Assembly (NCBI GenBank): GCA_035370405.1
Contig: DAOOVT010000001.1
Coordinates: forward strand, 1-64,000
Source: UBA5232 sp035370405
GTDB taxonomy: Bacteria; Patescibacteriota; Dojkabacteria; SC72
DNA length: 64,000 nt
Reading direction: 5' to 3'
This document shows positions 52,561 through 60,722 of the stretch, one piece after another (position 1 is the stretch's first letter; every line of letters starts with the position of its first letter). A program made the translations under genes and the position numbers. The notes under the pieces were generated by a model. It ran no database searches. It was not told the origin of the DNA and saw only the letters and a list, made by a program, of their open reading frames with translations.

Positions 52561-53244
52561 ATGAAAAGAGGAAAAAAATATAAAAAGATAACACAAGATT
52601 TGGATAGAAGTGCTTCATACACACTACAACAAGGAATAAAAAAGATTAAGACCCTCTCCTACTCCAAATTTCCAGGAACACTTGAATTACACATTGATTT
52701 GAAAATACCAAAAGATAAAGATCCAAAATCCTTAAAAGGAGCGGTTTCACTTCCCAATGCTACAAATACTAAAAACATTAAAGTCGCAGTATTTTGTACT
52801 CCTGATAAAGAAGAAGAAGCAAAAAGTGCAGGAGCAGATTTTGTTGGATTAGATAGCTTAATAAAAGAGATAAAAGAAAATGGCCCTCACTTTGATGTTG
52901 CAATTGCAACACCATCTGTTATGCCTAAAATAGCTGTCTTAGGAAAAGAATTAGGTCCAAAAGGCTTAATGCCAAATCCTAAAAATGGAACAGTAACAGA
53001 AAATATTTCCAAAGCTGTTTCCGAATACAAAAAAGGAAAACAAACATTCGCATGTGATCCATCTGGAGTAGTACATATGGCAGTAGGATCATTAGACATG
53101 GAAGATCAAAAATTAGAAGAAAATATCCATACAGCAATATCAGCAATTTCTGAAGTTGTTGGGAAATCTTATGATCAAATTATACAGAGAATGTACATCT
53201 GTCCTACAATGGGACCAAGTATAAAGATCAATTATTCCAGATAG
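52561..53244 (+). CDS. rplA: Ribosomal protein uL1
   Basis: A 227-residue L1 stalk protein; in other bacteria it also represses its own mRNA. KFPGTLELHIDLKIPKDKDPKSLKGAVSLPN, GADFVGLDSLIKEI, MPKIAVLGKELGPKGLMPNPKNGTVT and the final YICPTMGPSIKI all match. The ATG lacks a Shine-Dalgarno. Last gene of the rpmG-secE-nusG-rplK-rplA run. Confidence 0.97.
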   Translation: MKRGKKYKKITQDLDRSASYTLQQGIKKIKTLSYSKFPGTLELHIDLKIPKDKDPKSLKGAVSLPNATNTKNIKVAVFCTPDKEEEAKSAGADFVGLDSLIKEIKENGPHFDVAIATPSVMPKIAVLGKELGPKGLMPNPKNGTVTENISKAVSEYKKGKQTFACDPSGVVHMAVGSLDMEDQKLEENIHTAISAISEVVGKSYDQIIQRMYICPTMGPSIKINYSR

Positions 53245-53283
53245 CCTTACAACCCTCTTCTACAGCAAACATATCATAGGGAG

Positions 53284-53312
53284 TTTACAAGTTTGGCAAT
53301 ACAAACTACAAT
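53284..53312 (+). promoter_or_regulatory. Promoter of the small gene at 53359
   Basis: TTTACA (53284-53289), a 17-nt spacer and TACAAT (53307-53312). The start near 53319 leaves about 40 nt before the TTG. Overlapping it, TTCTGT (53315-53320) and ACAGAA (53334-53339) can form a small hairpin. Confidence 0.5.
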
Positions 53313-53345
53313 TATTCTGTCTGCTCTTACAAAACAGAAAAAATG

Positions 53346-53353
53346 AAAGGAGG
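53346..53353 (+). promoter_or_regulatory. Full Shine-Dalgarno before a TTG start
   Basis: AAAGGAGG lies 5 nt before the TTG at 53359 and decides this unusual start; upstream in frame there is a TGA at 53344. Besides rpsU it is the only full-length match I found in the window. Confidence 0.7.
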
Positions 53354-53358
53354 CTCAA

Positions 53359-53571
53359 TTGTTAGCTAAAGGAAAGTGGATACTCATTTATGATAATGGA
53401 TATAGATATCTAGTATCAATCGCTGGAGATCATTATGAAAGACTAGAAATCATATCAGTAATATCGGAAAACAGTGGTATTGCAAGAGATGTTAATACTG
53501 GAAAGTATTATGAGTACAATAATGAATCTGGTTCTCTCTTTCTCAAAGAATCATTTATCCCATCGGATTAA
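53359..53571 (+). CDS. Small unknown protein between rplA and rplJ, TTG start
   Basis: A 70-residue protein (LAKGKWILIYDNGYRYLVSIAGDHYERL... ending LKESFIPSD) with alternating hydrophobic pattern suggesting a small beta barrel or SH3-like fold. I recognise no family. It has its own promoter, a perfect Shine-Dalgarno and a TTG start, and is followed by a long inverted repeat before the rplJL promoter. Strong SD plus weak start codon suggests a gene whose translation is tuned. It could be a regulator of the ribosomal operons or simply an insertion; the sequence does not show which. Confidence 0.6.
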   Translation: MLAKGKWILIYDNGYRYLVSIAGDHYERLEIISVISENSGIARDVNTGKYYEYNNESGSLFLKESFIPSD

Positions 53572-53590
53572 ACTGTTTTGTAGAGCACTC

Positions 53591-53650
53591 TTAGTGAGTC
53601 TAATAAGAAATGTAAATTCATTTTTACTTCTGCCCTATTAGACTCACTAA
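53591..53650 (+). repeat. Perfect 15-bp inverted repeat forming a long hairpin
   Basis: TTAGTGAGTCTAATA (53591-53605) and its exact reverse complement (53636-53650) enclose 30 nt in which AGAA/TTCT and GTAAA/TTTAC also pair around loop TTCATT. It lies 19 bp after the small gene's stop. There is no T-tract, so it is not a classical terminator, though it may still protect or end the upstream transcript. Confidence 0.65.
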
Positions 53651-53668
53651 TAATATTCTGTGTATTTG

Positions 53669-53697
53669 TTGATTGATATTAAATCATCTGATATAAT
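53669..53697 (+). promoter_or_regulatory. Promoter of rplJ-rplL
   Basis: TTGATT (53669-53674), a 17-nt spacer and perfect TATAAT (53692-53697), with TGA before it forming an extended -10. Transcription should start near 53704. Confidence 0.75.
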
Positions 53698-53704
53698 GCA
53701 CGAG

Positions 53705-53751
53705 ACTTACCGAAGAAATAAGGTACAAAAATAAATCCTTACGAGGCAAGT
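53705..53751 (+). promoter_or_regulatory. Ribosomal protein L10 leader
   Basis: Outer stem ACTT/AAGT and CC/GG, an internal loop with GAAGAAA opposite CGA (kink-turn-like), and inner stem TAAGG/CCTTA. The ACCGAAGA...AAGGT...CCTTACGAGG pattern matches L10 leader consensus as I know it. In other bacteria L10(L12) binds this leader to repress rplJL. It begins at the predicted transcription start. Confidence 0.65.
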
Positions 53752-53785
53752 GTATGTTCAACTATAATTATTAACTATAACAAAT

Positions 53786-54307
53786 ATGGCGAAAAGTCAC
53801 TTACAAAAGGTTGATTTACTAGATAAATATAAACATATCATTCAGAATAAAAAAGGCTACCTACTAGTCAATTCTGACAAAGTCAATGCTTCTGATGTTG
53901 CAAAATTAAAAATACAACTAAAGGAGGCTAATGCTGACTATGCAGTTTTGAAAAACACAGTCTTTAAAATAGCTCTTCAAGAGACTAACCAACCACTGCA
54001 AACACAGGAAGTAGATGGACCTACAGCAATCATATATTTTGATGAAGATCCTACTTCTCCAGCGAAATTAATAAAGCAGATTCAAAAAGAAAAAGGCCTT
54101 CTCTCAGCAAAATTTGGTGTATTTGAAAATGAATTCCTTTCAAGTGAAAGAGTTATGGAATTAGCAGATATTCCATCGAGAGATGTTCTACTTTCAAGGC
54201 TTGCAGGATCTATGAATGCATCATTAACAGGATTTATGAACACAATCACAGGAAATATCAAAGGTCTAACTTTGGTTCTTAAAGGCATTTCTGAAAAAAG
54301 TGCTTAA
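53786..54307 (+). CDS. rplJ: Ribosomal protein uL10
   Basis: The 173-residue stalk-anchoring protein. GYLLVNSDKVNASDVAKLKIQLKEANADYAVLKNTVFKIAL (about 29-69) is the RNA-binding domain; GPTAIIYFDEDPTSPAKLI and the C-terminal helix with LLSRLAGSMNASLTGFMNTITGNIKGLTLVLKGISEK binds L7/L12 dimers. No Shine-Dalgarno. Paired with rplL. Confidence 0.95.
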   Translation: MAKSHLQKVDLLDKYKHIIQNKKGYLLVNSDKVNASDVAKLKIQLKEANADYAVLKNTVFKIALQETNQPLQTQEVDGPTAIIYFDEDPTSPAKLIKQIQKEKGLLSAKFGVFENEFLSSERVMELADIPSRDVLLSRLAGSMNASLTGFMNTITGNIKGLTLVLKGISEKSA

Positions 54308-54343
54308 TTTAGAAACAATTAATTAACTTAATTCTTTAAAAAT

Positions 54344-54745
54344 ATGGCAGACGAAGCAAAAACACTACCCGAATTGTCAGAAAATGGCAAAAAGGTTCTC
54401 GAAATAGTCGAAAAAATGACTGTTTTAGAACTCTCTGATTTGGTAAAAGTCATGGAAGACAAATTCGGAGTATCAGCCTCTGCACCTGTTGCTATTGCAG
54501 CACCAGTTGAGGCTGCACCTGCTGAAGAGGAGAAAACAATGTTCAACATTCTCCTTAAAGATGCAGGAGCAAACAAGATTGGAGTCATAAAAGCAGTAAG
54601 AGAAGTAACAGAACTCGGCTTAAAAGAGGCAAAAGATCTTGTTGATGCTGCACCTCAAGTAGTTAAGGAAAATGTCAAGAAAGAGGATGCTGAAGCTATA
54701 AAAGCAAAATTTGAAGAAGCAGGAGCAACTGTTGAATTACAGTAA
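54344..54745 (+). CDS. rplL: Ribosomal protein bL12 (L7/L12)
   Basis: A 133-residue stalk protein recruiting translation GTPases. N-terminal dimerisation helices VLEIVEKMTVLELSDLVKVMEDKFGV, an Ala/Pro/Glu-rich hinge (about 46-62) and the C-terminal domain FNILLKDAGANKIGVIKAVREVTELGLKEAKDLVDAAP. A rho-independent terminator follows. Confidence 0.97.
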   Translation: MADEAKTLPELSENGKKVLEIVEKMTVLELSDLVKVMEDKFGVSASAPVAIAAPVEAAPAEEEKTMFNILLKDAGANKIGVIKAVREVTELGLKEAKDLVDAAPQVVKENVKKEDAEAIKAKFEEAGATVELQ

Positions 54746-54772
54746 GCTACACTACTCTACTTTAAAGAATGA

Positions 54773-54805
54773 AGGGACTGTTTTTGGACAGTCCTTTTCT
54801 TTATT
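54773..54805 (+). terminator. Rho-independent terminator after rplL
   Basis: AGGGACTG pairs with CAGTCCTT around loop TTTTTGGA, followed by TTTCTTTATT. It closes the rplJL transcript. Confidence 0.85.
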
Positions 54806-54820
54806 AAATACTAATAAACC

Positions 54821-54850
54821 TTGCTTCTTTCATATTCATTGGAATATAAT
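54821..54850 (+). promoter_or_regulatory. Promoter of the ATP-grasp island
   Basis: TTGCTT (54821-54826), an 18-nt spacer and perfect TATAAT (54845-54850), about 47 nt before the first ATG. A second weaker set TTGATA (54864-54869)/TATAGC (54888-54893) lies closer to the start codon. Confidence 0.5.
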
Positions 54851-54896
54851 TACCTGTGTGATTTTGATATCTAAAATTATCATCTGATATAGCGAG

Positions 54897-55565
54897 ATGA
54901 CATATTCCCCATTTACTTCATGGATTCTAGATAATGGTGTCTCTCAACAGACATTAGAACTTCTAGTATCTATAACTGTTGTTGCAACAATCGTAAGCAT
55001 ATTCAGATACATTTTTGGAGGAAAATCATATGGTATATATTCCCCAATTATTTTAGCAATAGCATACTCATATACTGGTCTTAAATATGGACTAGCCATA
55101 ACTGCCGTTGTCATAATAACAACCCTTGTCTCCTACTCGGTACTGAAAAAGATAAGAATGCATTACATTACAAGAATTGCAATAAATTACTGCCTTCTAG
55201 TAATTGCAATTCTCATGCTCATAATAGCTACCTACAAATATGATTTGGGCTTAAAAAATACATCTATGATATCCCCTCTAGCACTTGTATCCATTGCAAC
55301 TCTTTCTGATTTCTTTGTAAAACAATTTACCCAAAAATCCTTAAAAACTTCATTCTCTCCTCTCATAGGAACAATCGTAATAGCATCAATCGGTTGGTAC
55401 ATAATAACTTCTGAGCAAATATCACAGTACATGATTAACAACCTCTGGATAATACCTCTACTCATATTCATAAATATACTCATAGGACAATTCAAAGAAC
55501 TTAGAATTAAGGAAATCCTCAGATTTAATTCCATAGTTGGGAACAAGGACAATGCTCAAAAGTAA
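54897..55565 (+). CDS. 7TM_transglut-type membrane protein (stand-alone)
   Basis: Seven hydrophobic helices in 222 residues. The start SPFTSWILDNGVSQQTLELLVSITVVATIVSIFRYIFG, KSYGIYSPIILAIAYSYTGLKYGLAITAVVI and the later MISPLALVSIATLSDFF match the 7TM_transglut domain (PF14402). In Proteobacteria this domain is usually fused to an inactive transglutaminase and encoded beside a RimK-related ligase. Here the transglutaminase part is missing and the ligase follows with a 14-bp overlap. Its likely role is the membrane part of an amidoligase system: anchoring the enzymes or handling the product. Function is inferred from context. Confidence 0.8.
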   Translation: MTYSPFTSWILDNGVSQQTLELLVSITVVATIVSIFRYIFGGKSYGIYSPIILAIAYSYTGLKYGLAITAVVIITTLVSYSVLKKIRMHYITRIAINYCLLVIAILMLIIATYKYDLGLKNTSMISPLALVSIATLSDFFVKQFTQKSLKTSFSPLIGTIVIASIGWYIITSEQISQYMINNLWIIPLLIFINILIGQFKELRIKEILRFNSIVGNKDNAQK

Positions 55566-57009
55566 AGGTTACAAAGAAATATTAGGTATCAACAGAAGGA
55601 ATCAGGAATACATCCGTCCGTATAACTCTGCTAGAGCTAAAAATATTGCAGACAACAAAATTCTTACAAAAAAAATACTAACTGAAAATGGAATCTTAAC
55701 ACCTAAAATTTACAAAGTTGTAAAAGACAGAAAACAATTAGAATTTTTGAATTGGGATTCACTTCCTAAAAGTTTTGTAATTAAACCTAACAAAGGCACA
55801 GGAGGCAATGGCATCATTATATTCTACGGGAAGAAAAAAGGACAAACAGCTTGGATAAGACCAAACGGAACTGTAATGTCTAAATATGACATCTCCTTAC
55901 ATATTGCAAATATTCTTGATGGAAGATACTCCATGGGAAATAAAAAAGATACAGCAATCATAGAAGAAAGAGTCAAAACAGACCCTTTTCTTAAGCAATA
56001 TTCATACAAAGGAGTTCCTGATATAAGGGTAATATGCTTCAAAGGAGTACCCATAATGGCCATGATACGAATTCCAACTAAAAGATCAAATGGAACTGCA
56101 AATCTACATTCTGGAGCAATATGCACTGGTATAGATATAGCTACAGGAATTACCACATATTCTATGCAAATGGATACAAAAAGTATATTTAGTGATGTAT
56201 ATGAAGATATAGAATATACTACAGACCTAGAAGATAATAAAAAGCTCAGTGGTATAACTATTCCTGATTGGAACAAAATACTCGAAATAGCTCTAAAGTG
56301 CCAAAAGGTTACAAAACTTGGATACATTGGAGTAGACATATCAATAGATGCAGAAAAAGGTCCTGTTGTTTTTGAATTAAACGCTAGACCAGGATTAGGA
56401 ATACAAGTCGCCAATAAAGCAGGATTAAGATCTAGACTAGAACTAATAAAAGAGGTTGATGTAAAAAGTATCAGACACGGTATAAAGATTGCAAAAGATC
56501 TTTTTGGTGGAGAAATTGAGGAGAGTATAGAATCAATAAGTGGAAGAAAAGTAGTTAATATTATTGAAAAGGTAACATTATTTGATAGACAAGCACTTTC
56601 TGTCAAAAAGAAAAATAAGAATAATAAACAACCCTCTAAGGTTTTTATGGATACAAGTATTCTCACATCTAGAATTACAGAAGCAACAGCAAATAGAATT
56701 GGTTTCCTTTCAACCACAAAATATTTTAATTCCTTAAACGTTCCTGAAAAATTCAATACACTTAAAGATGCTCAGAAGTATATTGATGAAAATATTCAAG
56801 CACTGACATTAGAAGAAGGAATAAAGAGGATTGCCAAAATTGCAGATGGCAATGATGTGAAGATACGCCCTGTAATAGAAATATCTATGGAAATAGCTGA
56901 ACAGGTTAGATCTCTCGATGTTATAATCGTCCCAGATTTAGAGTATCCTATATCTATGGGAAGAAATGAATTGAAAGGATATTTAATTGATACCACACAT
57001 ACTTTTTAA
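55552..57009 (+). CDS. RimK-related ATP-grasp ligase fused to a retropepsin-like (RimB/pfam05618) domain
   Basis: ATG 55552, with AAGGA upstream, gives 485 residues and overlaps the previous gene by 14 bp. Residues about 1-300 are an alpha-L-glutamate-ligase-like ATP-grasp: SFVIKPNKGTGGNGIIIF (about 74-91), GVPDIRVICFKGVPIMAMIRIP, GYIGVDISID and VVFELNARPGLGIQ (about 272-285, metal ligands). Residues about 331-485 resemble the RimB-type retropepsin-like peptidase: GRKVV near 332, VFMDTSILTSRIT with the catalytic-type Asp at 367 (DTS in place of DTG), IRPVIEISMEIAE, and YPISMGRNELKGYLIDTTHTF at the end. In known systems these are separate genes. One protein may thus both add and trim amino acids. 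Confidence 0.8.
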   Translation: MLKSKGYKEILGINRRNQEYIRPYNSARAKNIADNKILTKKILTENGILTPKIYKVVKDRKQLEFLNWDSLPKSFVIKPNKGTGGNGIIIFYGKKKGQTAWIRPNGTVMSKYDISLHIANILDGRYSMGNKKDTAIIEERVKTDPFLKQYSYKGVPDIRVICFKGVPIMAMIRIPTKRSNGTANLHSGAICTGIDIATGITTYSMQMDTKSIFSDVYEDIEYTTDLEDNKKLSGITIPDWNKILEIALKCQKVTKLGYIGVDISIDAEKGPVVFELNARPGLGIQVANKAGLRSRLELIKEVDVKSIRHGIKIAKDLFGGEIEESIESISGRKVVNIIEKVTLFDRQALSVKKKNKNNKQPSKVFMDTSILTSRITEATANRIGFLSTTKYFNSLNVPEKFNTLKDAQKYIDENIQALTLEEGIKRIAKIADGNDVKIRPVIEISMEIAEQVRSLDVIIVPDLEYPISMGRNELKGYLIDTTHTF

Positions 57010-57011
57010 AT

Positions 57012-58004
57012 ATGAAGAAATATGAGGAATATTTGAAAGAGTGTGGAAATGTACATTTAGCATATTACATTTGGGCTGCTAATAAACTTGGAATTCACTA
57101 TGAAGTTTTAGTAAAAGGACTCCTTGCACAATTTAGTGATGGAAATGCAATATGGCATATAATAAATACAGCTACTCCATTAACAACAACTACGTCAACA
57201 ACAATATGTAAGAGGAAGAATTTAACTCATATGGTTCTCGAGAGGAATTGTATCGCTGTCCCAAGACAAAAGACCCTACTCTCTTCCTCCGATGCTGTGA
57301 ATTTTTTTAATGAATATAAAGATATAGTTATTAAGCCAACACAACAACTTGGAGGAAAGGGAGTATCTATCCTCCCACAGAGCGAACAAGAAGCATCTGA
57401 GGCTTTCGAAAGAGCATCATTAGCCTCTCATTCAAAAACATCTTCCAAAGTTATTGCAGAGCAATTTGTGCATGGACAAAATTACAGATTTCTAGTTCTA
57501 GGGGATAGTGTTATAGCAGTAGCAAGAAGAAAATCAGCCCATGTTATAGGTGATGGAAAAAGTAATATCAAACAGCTCATAGAACAAACAAACATAATTC
57601 GTAAAAATTCTTTGTTAAAGCCTATCATCATAGATGATGAGGTTAATCTAAAGCTAAAAAGAGATTTCCTATCATTGGACACTGTACCAAAAGCTGGACA
57701 AGAAATAATATTAAGATATAACTGCAATTTGACTACAGGAGGAACTACAGAAGAATGCATGAGTGAAGTTGACAATTACTATAAGGAAGTTGCTATAAAC
57801 GCAGTTAAAATAGTAGGTGCAGAATTTGGAGGAGTAGACATTATTGCAAAAGACATATCCTCCATCGGAGAATTTGCTGTAAATGAAATCAACTACAACC
57901 CTGGATTAAGACTCCATTACAAAGTTGATAAAGGTAATATTACTGATGTTGCTGTCCCAATAATGCAGTACATTAGAGATAAATATATAAACTTACCAAA
58001 ATAG
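57012..58004 (+). CDS. Cyanophycin-synthetase-like ATP-grasp ligase (short form)
   Basis: 330 residues, starting 2 bp after the previous stop. The ATP-grasp fold shows IVIKPTQQLGGKGVSI (about 106-120), FVHGQNYRFLVLGDSVIAVARRKSAHVIGDGKSNIKQLIEQTN (about 152-194) and FAVNEINYNPGLRLHY (about 288-303). The GxNYRxLVxG...VIGDGxxxIxxLI string is characteristic of the ATP-grasp half of cyanophycin synthetase and bifunctional glutathione synthetases, but there is no Mur-ligase half. It should join an amine to a carboxylate through an acyl phosphate. Substrates unknown. Confidence 0.8.
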   Translation: MKKYEEYLKECGNVHLAYYIWAANKLGIHYEVLVKGLLAQFSDGNAIWHIINTATPLTTTTSTTICKRKNLTHMVLERNCIAVPRQKTLLSSSDAVNFFNEYKDIVIKPTQQLGGKGVSILPQSEQEASEAFERASLASHSKTSSKVIAEQFVHGQNYRFLVLGDSVIAVARRKSAHVIGDGKSNIKQLIEQTNIIRKNSLLKPIIIDDEVNLKLKRDFLSLDTVPKAGQEIILRYNCNLTTGGTTEECMSEVDNYYKEVAINAVKIVGAEFGGVDIIAKDISSIGEFAVNEINYNPGLRLHYKVDKGNITDVAVPIMQYIRDKYINLPK

Positions 58005-58011
58005 TACAAAA

Positions 58012-59718
58012 ATGCAAAAAAACACACAAGTACTGCAAGGGTTAAACCTCCTTTCGACAACTTCTCTAGTCACAATAAAAATTCAAAACAAAGAAAATGT
58101 AGAAAAACTACTAAAACAAATAACCTCCTACCACCCAATATTCATAGATAAATACCACTTTGAACAAAATAATCTCTTAATAGAAACCGCTATCCCATTC
58201 GTATGGAGAGAAGCATCAACATATATTCAAAAGCTATCGCAGGGAGAGCTATCATACAAAGATTGTAAGAAGAAAATAGTAGAAGACATAATAACCCGAA
58301 GACTAGCATCTATGTCTACTATTCCTGTTCTCCATTCAGCACACAAACAACAAAAAGAGATAACTCCAACAATAATCTCCGATTACAACTCCTCGAAGAA
58401 TAAGGCTACAGAATCTAAAGGATTTAATAGATATTACACATTAGGCTGTGGTAAGGAATCCCAAGTAATATATTCAATATCCTCTAGCAAAGATTCAAAA
58501 ACTGCAAAACAAATACAAAGAGACAAATGGAGCACCAATATGCTAATGGAAAGACTTGGTCTTCCAATACCGAAATGGCAACTAGTAGGAAGCAAGGCTG
58601 ATATAGACAAAATCTGGGATAGTTACACAAAACCAGTAGTCATAAAACCTACAGGCCTTGCAGGAGGTAATGGAGTAGTTCTAGGAATCAAAACAAAAGA
58701 ACAATGCAAAAAAGCATTTGACTTTGCTCAAAAGGCAACAAATACATTTCCAAGAAGTGCATGGCAGAAAAAAATTATGATACAAGAACAAGTTCAAGGA
58801 GAAGATTACAGACTACTAATAGTCGATGGCAAATTTGAAGTAGGTACAAAAAGAATTCCAGCATTCGTAACTGGTGATGGAAAAAACAGCATAAAGAAAT
58901 TAATAGAAGAAGCAAATAAAGATCCAAAAAGAGACCTATCTAACCCATCTCACACACTAAAACCAATAATCATTGACGATCCTCTACTAGATTATCTAAA
59001 ACAACAAAAGCTATCTCTCGAAGAAATCCCTCAAAAGGGACAAAAAATACAACTTAGAAAAGTTGCAAGCATGAGTCAAGGAGGTATCACTGAAGATGTC
59101 ACAGACCTTGTTGGAGCAGAAATTAGATACATCGCAGAAAGCATAGCTCAATCAATACATGCATTCACTCTGGGTGTAGATGTACTTTGCAAAGACATCA
59201 CTAAACCACTCACAAAGGAAAATGGAGCAATACTCGAGGTAAACACTATGCCAGAAGTATATCTCAACATATTCCCAGTAATAGGAGAAGAAAAAACAAA
59301 TGTAATAGACACATATGTAGACAAACTTCTTTCTGGAAATAACACTAAAAGAATTGTAGTTGTAGGGAATCCATCAATAGATATCTCTACAATGTTAAAA
59401 AGAAAAACATTCATCTGCTCATACTTAAAACAAGATGACGTCGTCGGAGAATATAGAGACAAAGAATTAAGAATAAATGGCCTTACAATAAACAAAGAGC
59501 TAAAAAAAGAAAAAGCTCTTGAGGCACTAAAAATAAATGCTGCATTAGATGCAATAATACTACATCATAGAAATTGGGAAGAAGTAGAAGAAACAGGTTT
59601 AGGTTTTGAAAAAATAGACCTATTAATAATTACAAAAGATATGAGAAAAGACAAAAGATTTAATCAAATTTTGAGATACAGACTAAGAGGACTAATTACA
59701 AAGATTAAAATTATTTAA
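58012..59718 (+). CDS. Cyanophycin-synthetase-like ATP-grasp ligase with N- and C-terminal extensions
   Basis: 568 residues. Residues 1-135 are an extra N-terminal domain (about 60 residues ferredoxin-like TIKIQNKENVEKLLKQITSYHP, then helical). The ATP-grasp core holds RDKWSTNMLMERLGLPIPKW (about 170-189), VVIKPTGLAGGNGVVLG (about 209-225), EQVQGEDYRLLIVDGKFEVGTKRIPAFVTGDGKNSIKKLIEEAN (about 259-302) and GAILEVNTMPEVYLNI (about 405-420). Residues 445-568 form another small domain (TKRIVVVGNPSIDISTMLK, AALDAIILHHRNWEEVEETG), reminiscent of cyanophycin-type N-terminal regions but with no Mur ATPase motif. It is a paralogue of the preceding gene, 7 bp away. Confidence 0.78.
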   Translation: MQKNTQVLQGLNLLSTTSLVTIKIQNKENVEKLLKQITSYHPIFIDKYHFEQNNLLIETAIPFVWREASTYIQKLSQGELSYKDCKKKIVEDIITRRLASMSTIPVLHSAHKQQKEITPTIISDYNSSKNKATESKGFNRYYTLGCGKESQVIYSISSSKDSKTAKQIQRDKWSTNMLMERLGLPIPKWQLVGSKADIDKIWDSYTKPVVIKPTGLAGGNGVVLGIKTKEQCKKAFDFAQKATNTFPRSAWQKKIMIQEQVQGEDYRLLIVDGKFEVGTKRIPAFVTGDGKNSIKKLIEEANKDPKRDLSNPSHTLKPIIIDDPLLDYLKQQKLSLEEIPQKGQKIQLRKVASMSQGGITEDVTDLVGAEIRYIAESIAQSIHAFTLGVDVLCKDITKPLTKENGAILEVNTMPEVYLNIFPVIGEEKTNVIDTYVDKLLSGNNTKRIVVVGNPSIDISTMLKRKTFICSYLKQDDVVGEYRDKELRINGLTINKELKKEKALEALKINAALDAIILHHRNWEEVEETGLGFEKIDLLIITKDMRKDKRFNQILRYRLRGLITKIKII

Positions 59719-59753
59719 ACAAACATAATTAATTTATTAGGAAATATAAATCT

Positions 59754-60722
59754 ATGCGATTCTTAATTATTGAAAAAAGACAAAGGATCAATAATAACAG
59801 ATTCAAAACAGATATACCAACAGGCTCTGAGAGACTAATAGAGGAACTGAAAAAAAGAAATATAGAATATGATTTCATATACAATGATCAGCTAGAATTC
59901 ATCTTTAAACCATATACTATGAATATCCTTGCAAATGGGAAAGATATTCTGGAATACTCCCATATACTATTCAGAGGACACGCCCTTCACAATGACAAAG
60001 AATACCATTTCAAACGATATATCATAGATTATGTTGACAATTACAATAAAAAAAATACAAATAACAAAATTCTTGTACAAAATGCAGATGCAATAAAAAA
60101 ACTCCCATACTATAACAAGATAGCAATGGCACAACTATGCTATGAAAATAATCTCCCCTACTTCACCACATATTATAGACCAGATGGAAATTACTCCAAT
60201 TCACAAAGAAGCATTCTAAATGAATATCCTTTAGTTATAAAGGAATACACAGGAGAGAATAGAATAGAATTAATTGATGGAGTTGAAAAAATCAAAAAGA
60301 ATGTCTTCAAGCTTAACAATTTAGATGATTATTCACAACAAGGACTTAAAGATCAAAACCTAGCTAATTTCTTCATTCAAGAATTTTCCAATGCAGGAGA
60401 AGACTACAGGATATTTGTAAAACTTGGAAAAGTTGTCGCTGGATGGAAAAGAAAAAGCACCAAGAATTTTATAACTGTAAATCAAGGAGAATATGAAATA
60501 TACAATGAACCCAATGAAGAAATAAAGACTATTGCAGAAAGAATGAGCAATGTCTTAAACGCTGATTTTGTAGCAGTCGACTTTATGTATATAGGAGACA
60601 AACCATATATACAAGAGCTTTCCCTACACCCTGGATACAAAGCTTACGAAACAAAAGCAAAGGGAACTCCCATAAATATTGCAGAACAAATAATATCGGC
60701 TTTTAAAGTCCCACCTTTCTAA
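59754..60722 (+). CDS. RimK/glutathione-synthetase-like ATP-grasp ligase
   Basis: 322 residues, the fourth ATP-grasp enzyme in the run. A Rossmann-like N-terminal region (MRFLIIEKRQ...ILFRGHAL) precedes the ATP-grasp core: YPLVIKEYTGENRIELI (about 158-174), FFIQEFSNAGEDYRIFVKLGKVVAGWKRKS (about 203-232), NADFVAVDFMYIGDKPYIQELSLHPGYKAYE (about 265-295). The Asp/Glu metal ligands are in DFMYI and QELS. It is 35 bp after the previous gene, with AGGAAA before the ATG, and its 3' end overlaps the convergent DUF1704 gene by 20 bp. Substrate unknown. Confidence 0.78.
   Translation: MRFLIIEKRQRINNNRFKTDIPTGSERLIEELKKRNIEYDFIYNDQLEFIFKPYTMNILANGKDILEYSHILFRGHALHNDKEYHFKRYIIDYVDNYNKKNTNNKILVQNADAIKKLPYYNKIAMAQLCYENNLPYFTTYYRPDGNYSNSQRSILNEYPLVIKEYTGENRIELIDGVEKIKKNVFKLNNLDDYSQQGLKDQNLANFFIQEFSNAGEDYRIFVKLGKVVAGWKRKSTKNFITVNQGEYEIYNEPNEEIKTIAERMSNVLNADFVAVDFMYIGDKPYIQELSLHPGYKAYETKAKGTPINIAEQIISAFKVPPF

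Noticed and set aside
53343..53369. Eight-codon frame MKGGSIVS overlapping the SD and TTG of the small gene
   Set aside because: It has no SD of its own and most likely arises because ATG precedes the AAAGGAGG by chance; a leader peptide role cannot be excluded but is unsupported.
55824..56756. 310-residue minus-strand open frame
   Set aside because: It is antisense to the well-supported RimK-like ATP-grasp gene and has no family motifs.
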